This document shows, piece after piece, positions 32,060 to 32,317 of a DNA stretch of 32,317 bases. Source of the stretch: an uncultured Bacteroidales bacterium (GTDB lineage: Bacteria > Bacteroidota > Bacteroidia > Bacteroidales > Paludibacteraceae); contig CAKUYO010000024.1 in assembly GCA_934716995.1 (NCBI GenBank), positions 1 to 32,317 of the forward strand, read 5' to 3'. The notes under the pieces are model-generated. The model had not been told where the DNA came from and did no database searches. It worked only from the letters and a program-made list of their open reading frames with translations. Positions within the stretch are counted from its first letter, which is position 1. Each line of letters starts with the position of its first letter. The translations under genes and the position numbers were made by a program.

Positions 32060-32317
32060 ATGACCGAATTTGACTACTACATACAGCAAGGCGAGCCGTC
32101 TCAACGCGAGAAAGCGGAGGCGTGGGCTGTAGCCATCGGTCTGCAGGATGTGGACGGGCTCAAGCCGTCGCAATACTTGGTGGAAACTGCCCGCAAACAT
32201 ATTGAGGGCAAAGTGGATTATGAGGAGGCAAAGCGGTTGGTCAATTCATACTACGAAACCCTGCCTGCTTCCGAACTGAACTCCGATACCGAGGAAGCGG
32301 ACAAAGTGGCTCTGCAT
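32060..32317 (+). CDS. Probable Fic-family protein with N-terminal VbhA-like antitoxin region (5' part only)
   Basis: The first 86 codons before the window ends. The product starts MTEFDYYIQQGEPSQREKAE and continues AIGLQDVDGLKPSQYLVETA, KHIEGKVDYEEAKRLVNSYY and EEADKVALH. This layout is that of the short regulatory region preceding the Fic domain in many Bacteroidota Fic proteins (VbhA-like). The Fic core motif HPFxxGNG is beyond the edge, so enzyme activity (usually AMP transfer to a target protein) is inferred. It begins 4 bp after hipT and very likely belongs to the same transcript. Confidence 0.68.
   Translation, partial: MTEFDYYIQQGEPSQREKAEAWAVAIGLQDVDGLKPSQYLVETARKHIEGKVDYEEAKRLVNSYYETLPASELNSDTEEADKVALH

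Overview
The window looks like a chromosomal segment from a Gram-negative member of the Bacteroidota, most likely Bacteroidales. Two secreted proteins carry type IX secretion (T9SS) sorting domains. There is a KDO-phosphate phosphatase (LPS synthesis). At least eight genes are preceded by the Bacteroidota promoter form TTTG or TTG, 20 nt, then TAnnTTTG. No species can be named from the sequence alone.

Layout. 1-130: 5' end of a polysaccharide-type ABC ATPase gene (minus strand). 0.4-4.2 kb: SprT-like metalloprotein, SIMPL-domain protein, BadF/NagK-type kinase, AI-2E-family membrane protein. 4.3-4.6 kb: small lipoprotein gene with its own strong promoter and terminator. 4.7-8.9 kb: Pit phosphate transporter with a PhoU-like tail, divergent from an OmpR-type regulator and a very small histidine kinase. 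9.2-12.7 kb: T9SS type B surface protein, then a secreted M3 peptidase. 12.8-14.2 kb: an IS110-family element with a structured leader that looks like a bridge RNA. 14.2-20.1 kb: dtd and mtaB (divergent tRNA quality and modification genes), a SulP transporter and a long-chain acyl-CoA synthetase. 20.3-28.7 kb: a DNA alkylation repair protein, a 2395-residue T9SS cargo protein and a 150-residue single-TM protein translationally coupled to it. 28.7-29.96 kb: a gene-free, repeat-dense region. 29.99-32.3 kb: kdsC, then hipB-hipS-hipT (a split-HipA tripartite toxin-antitoxin operon) and, 4 bp later, the start of a probable Fic-family gene.

The most notable parts are: (1) the hipBST-like operon, in which HipS keeps the EGW tryptophan and HipT has a T-L-T loop where E. 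coli HipT has S-I-S, preceded by three palindromic operators spaced exactly 41 bp apart and followed directly by a putative Fic gene; (2) the IS110 leader, whose first hairpin contains a 9-mer also found at both presumed ends of the element, as expected of a bridge RNA guide; (3) a family of intergenic palindromic repeats, one copy looking like a short inverted-repeat element; (4) a 24-bp element shared by the nagK-like promoter region and the leader of the giant surface-protein operon; and (5) a Pit-PhoU transporter next to a sensor kinase that has no input domain.
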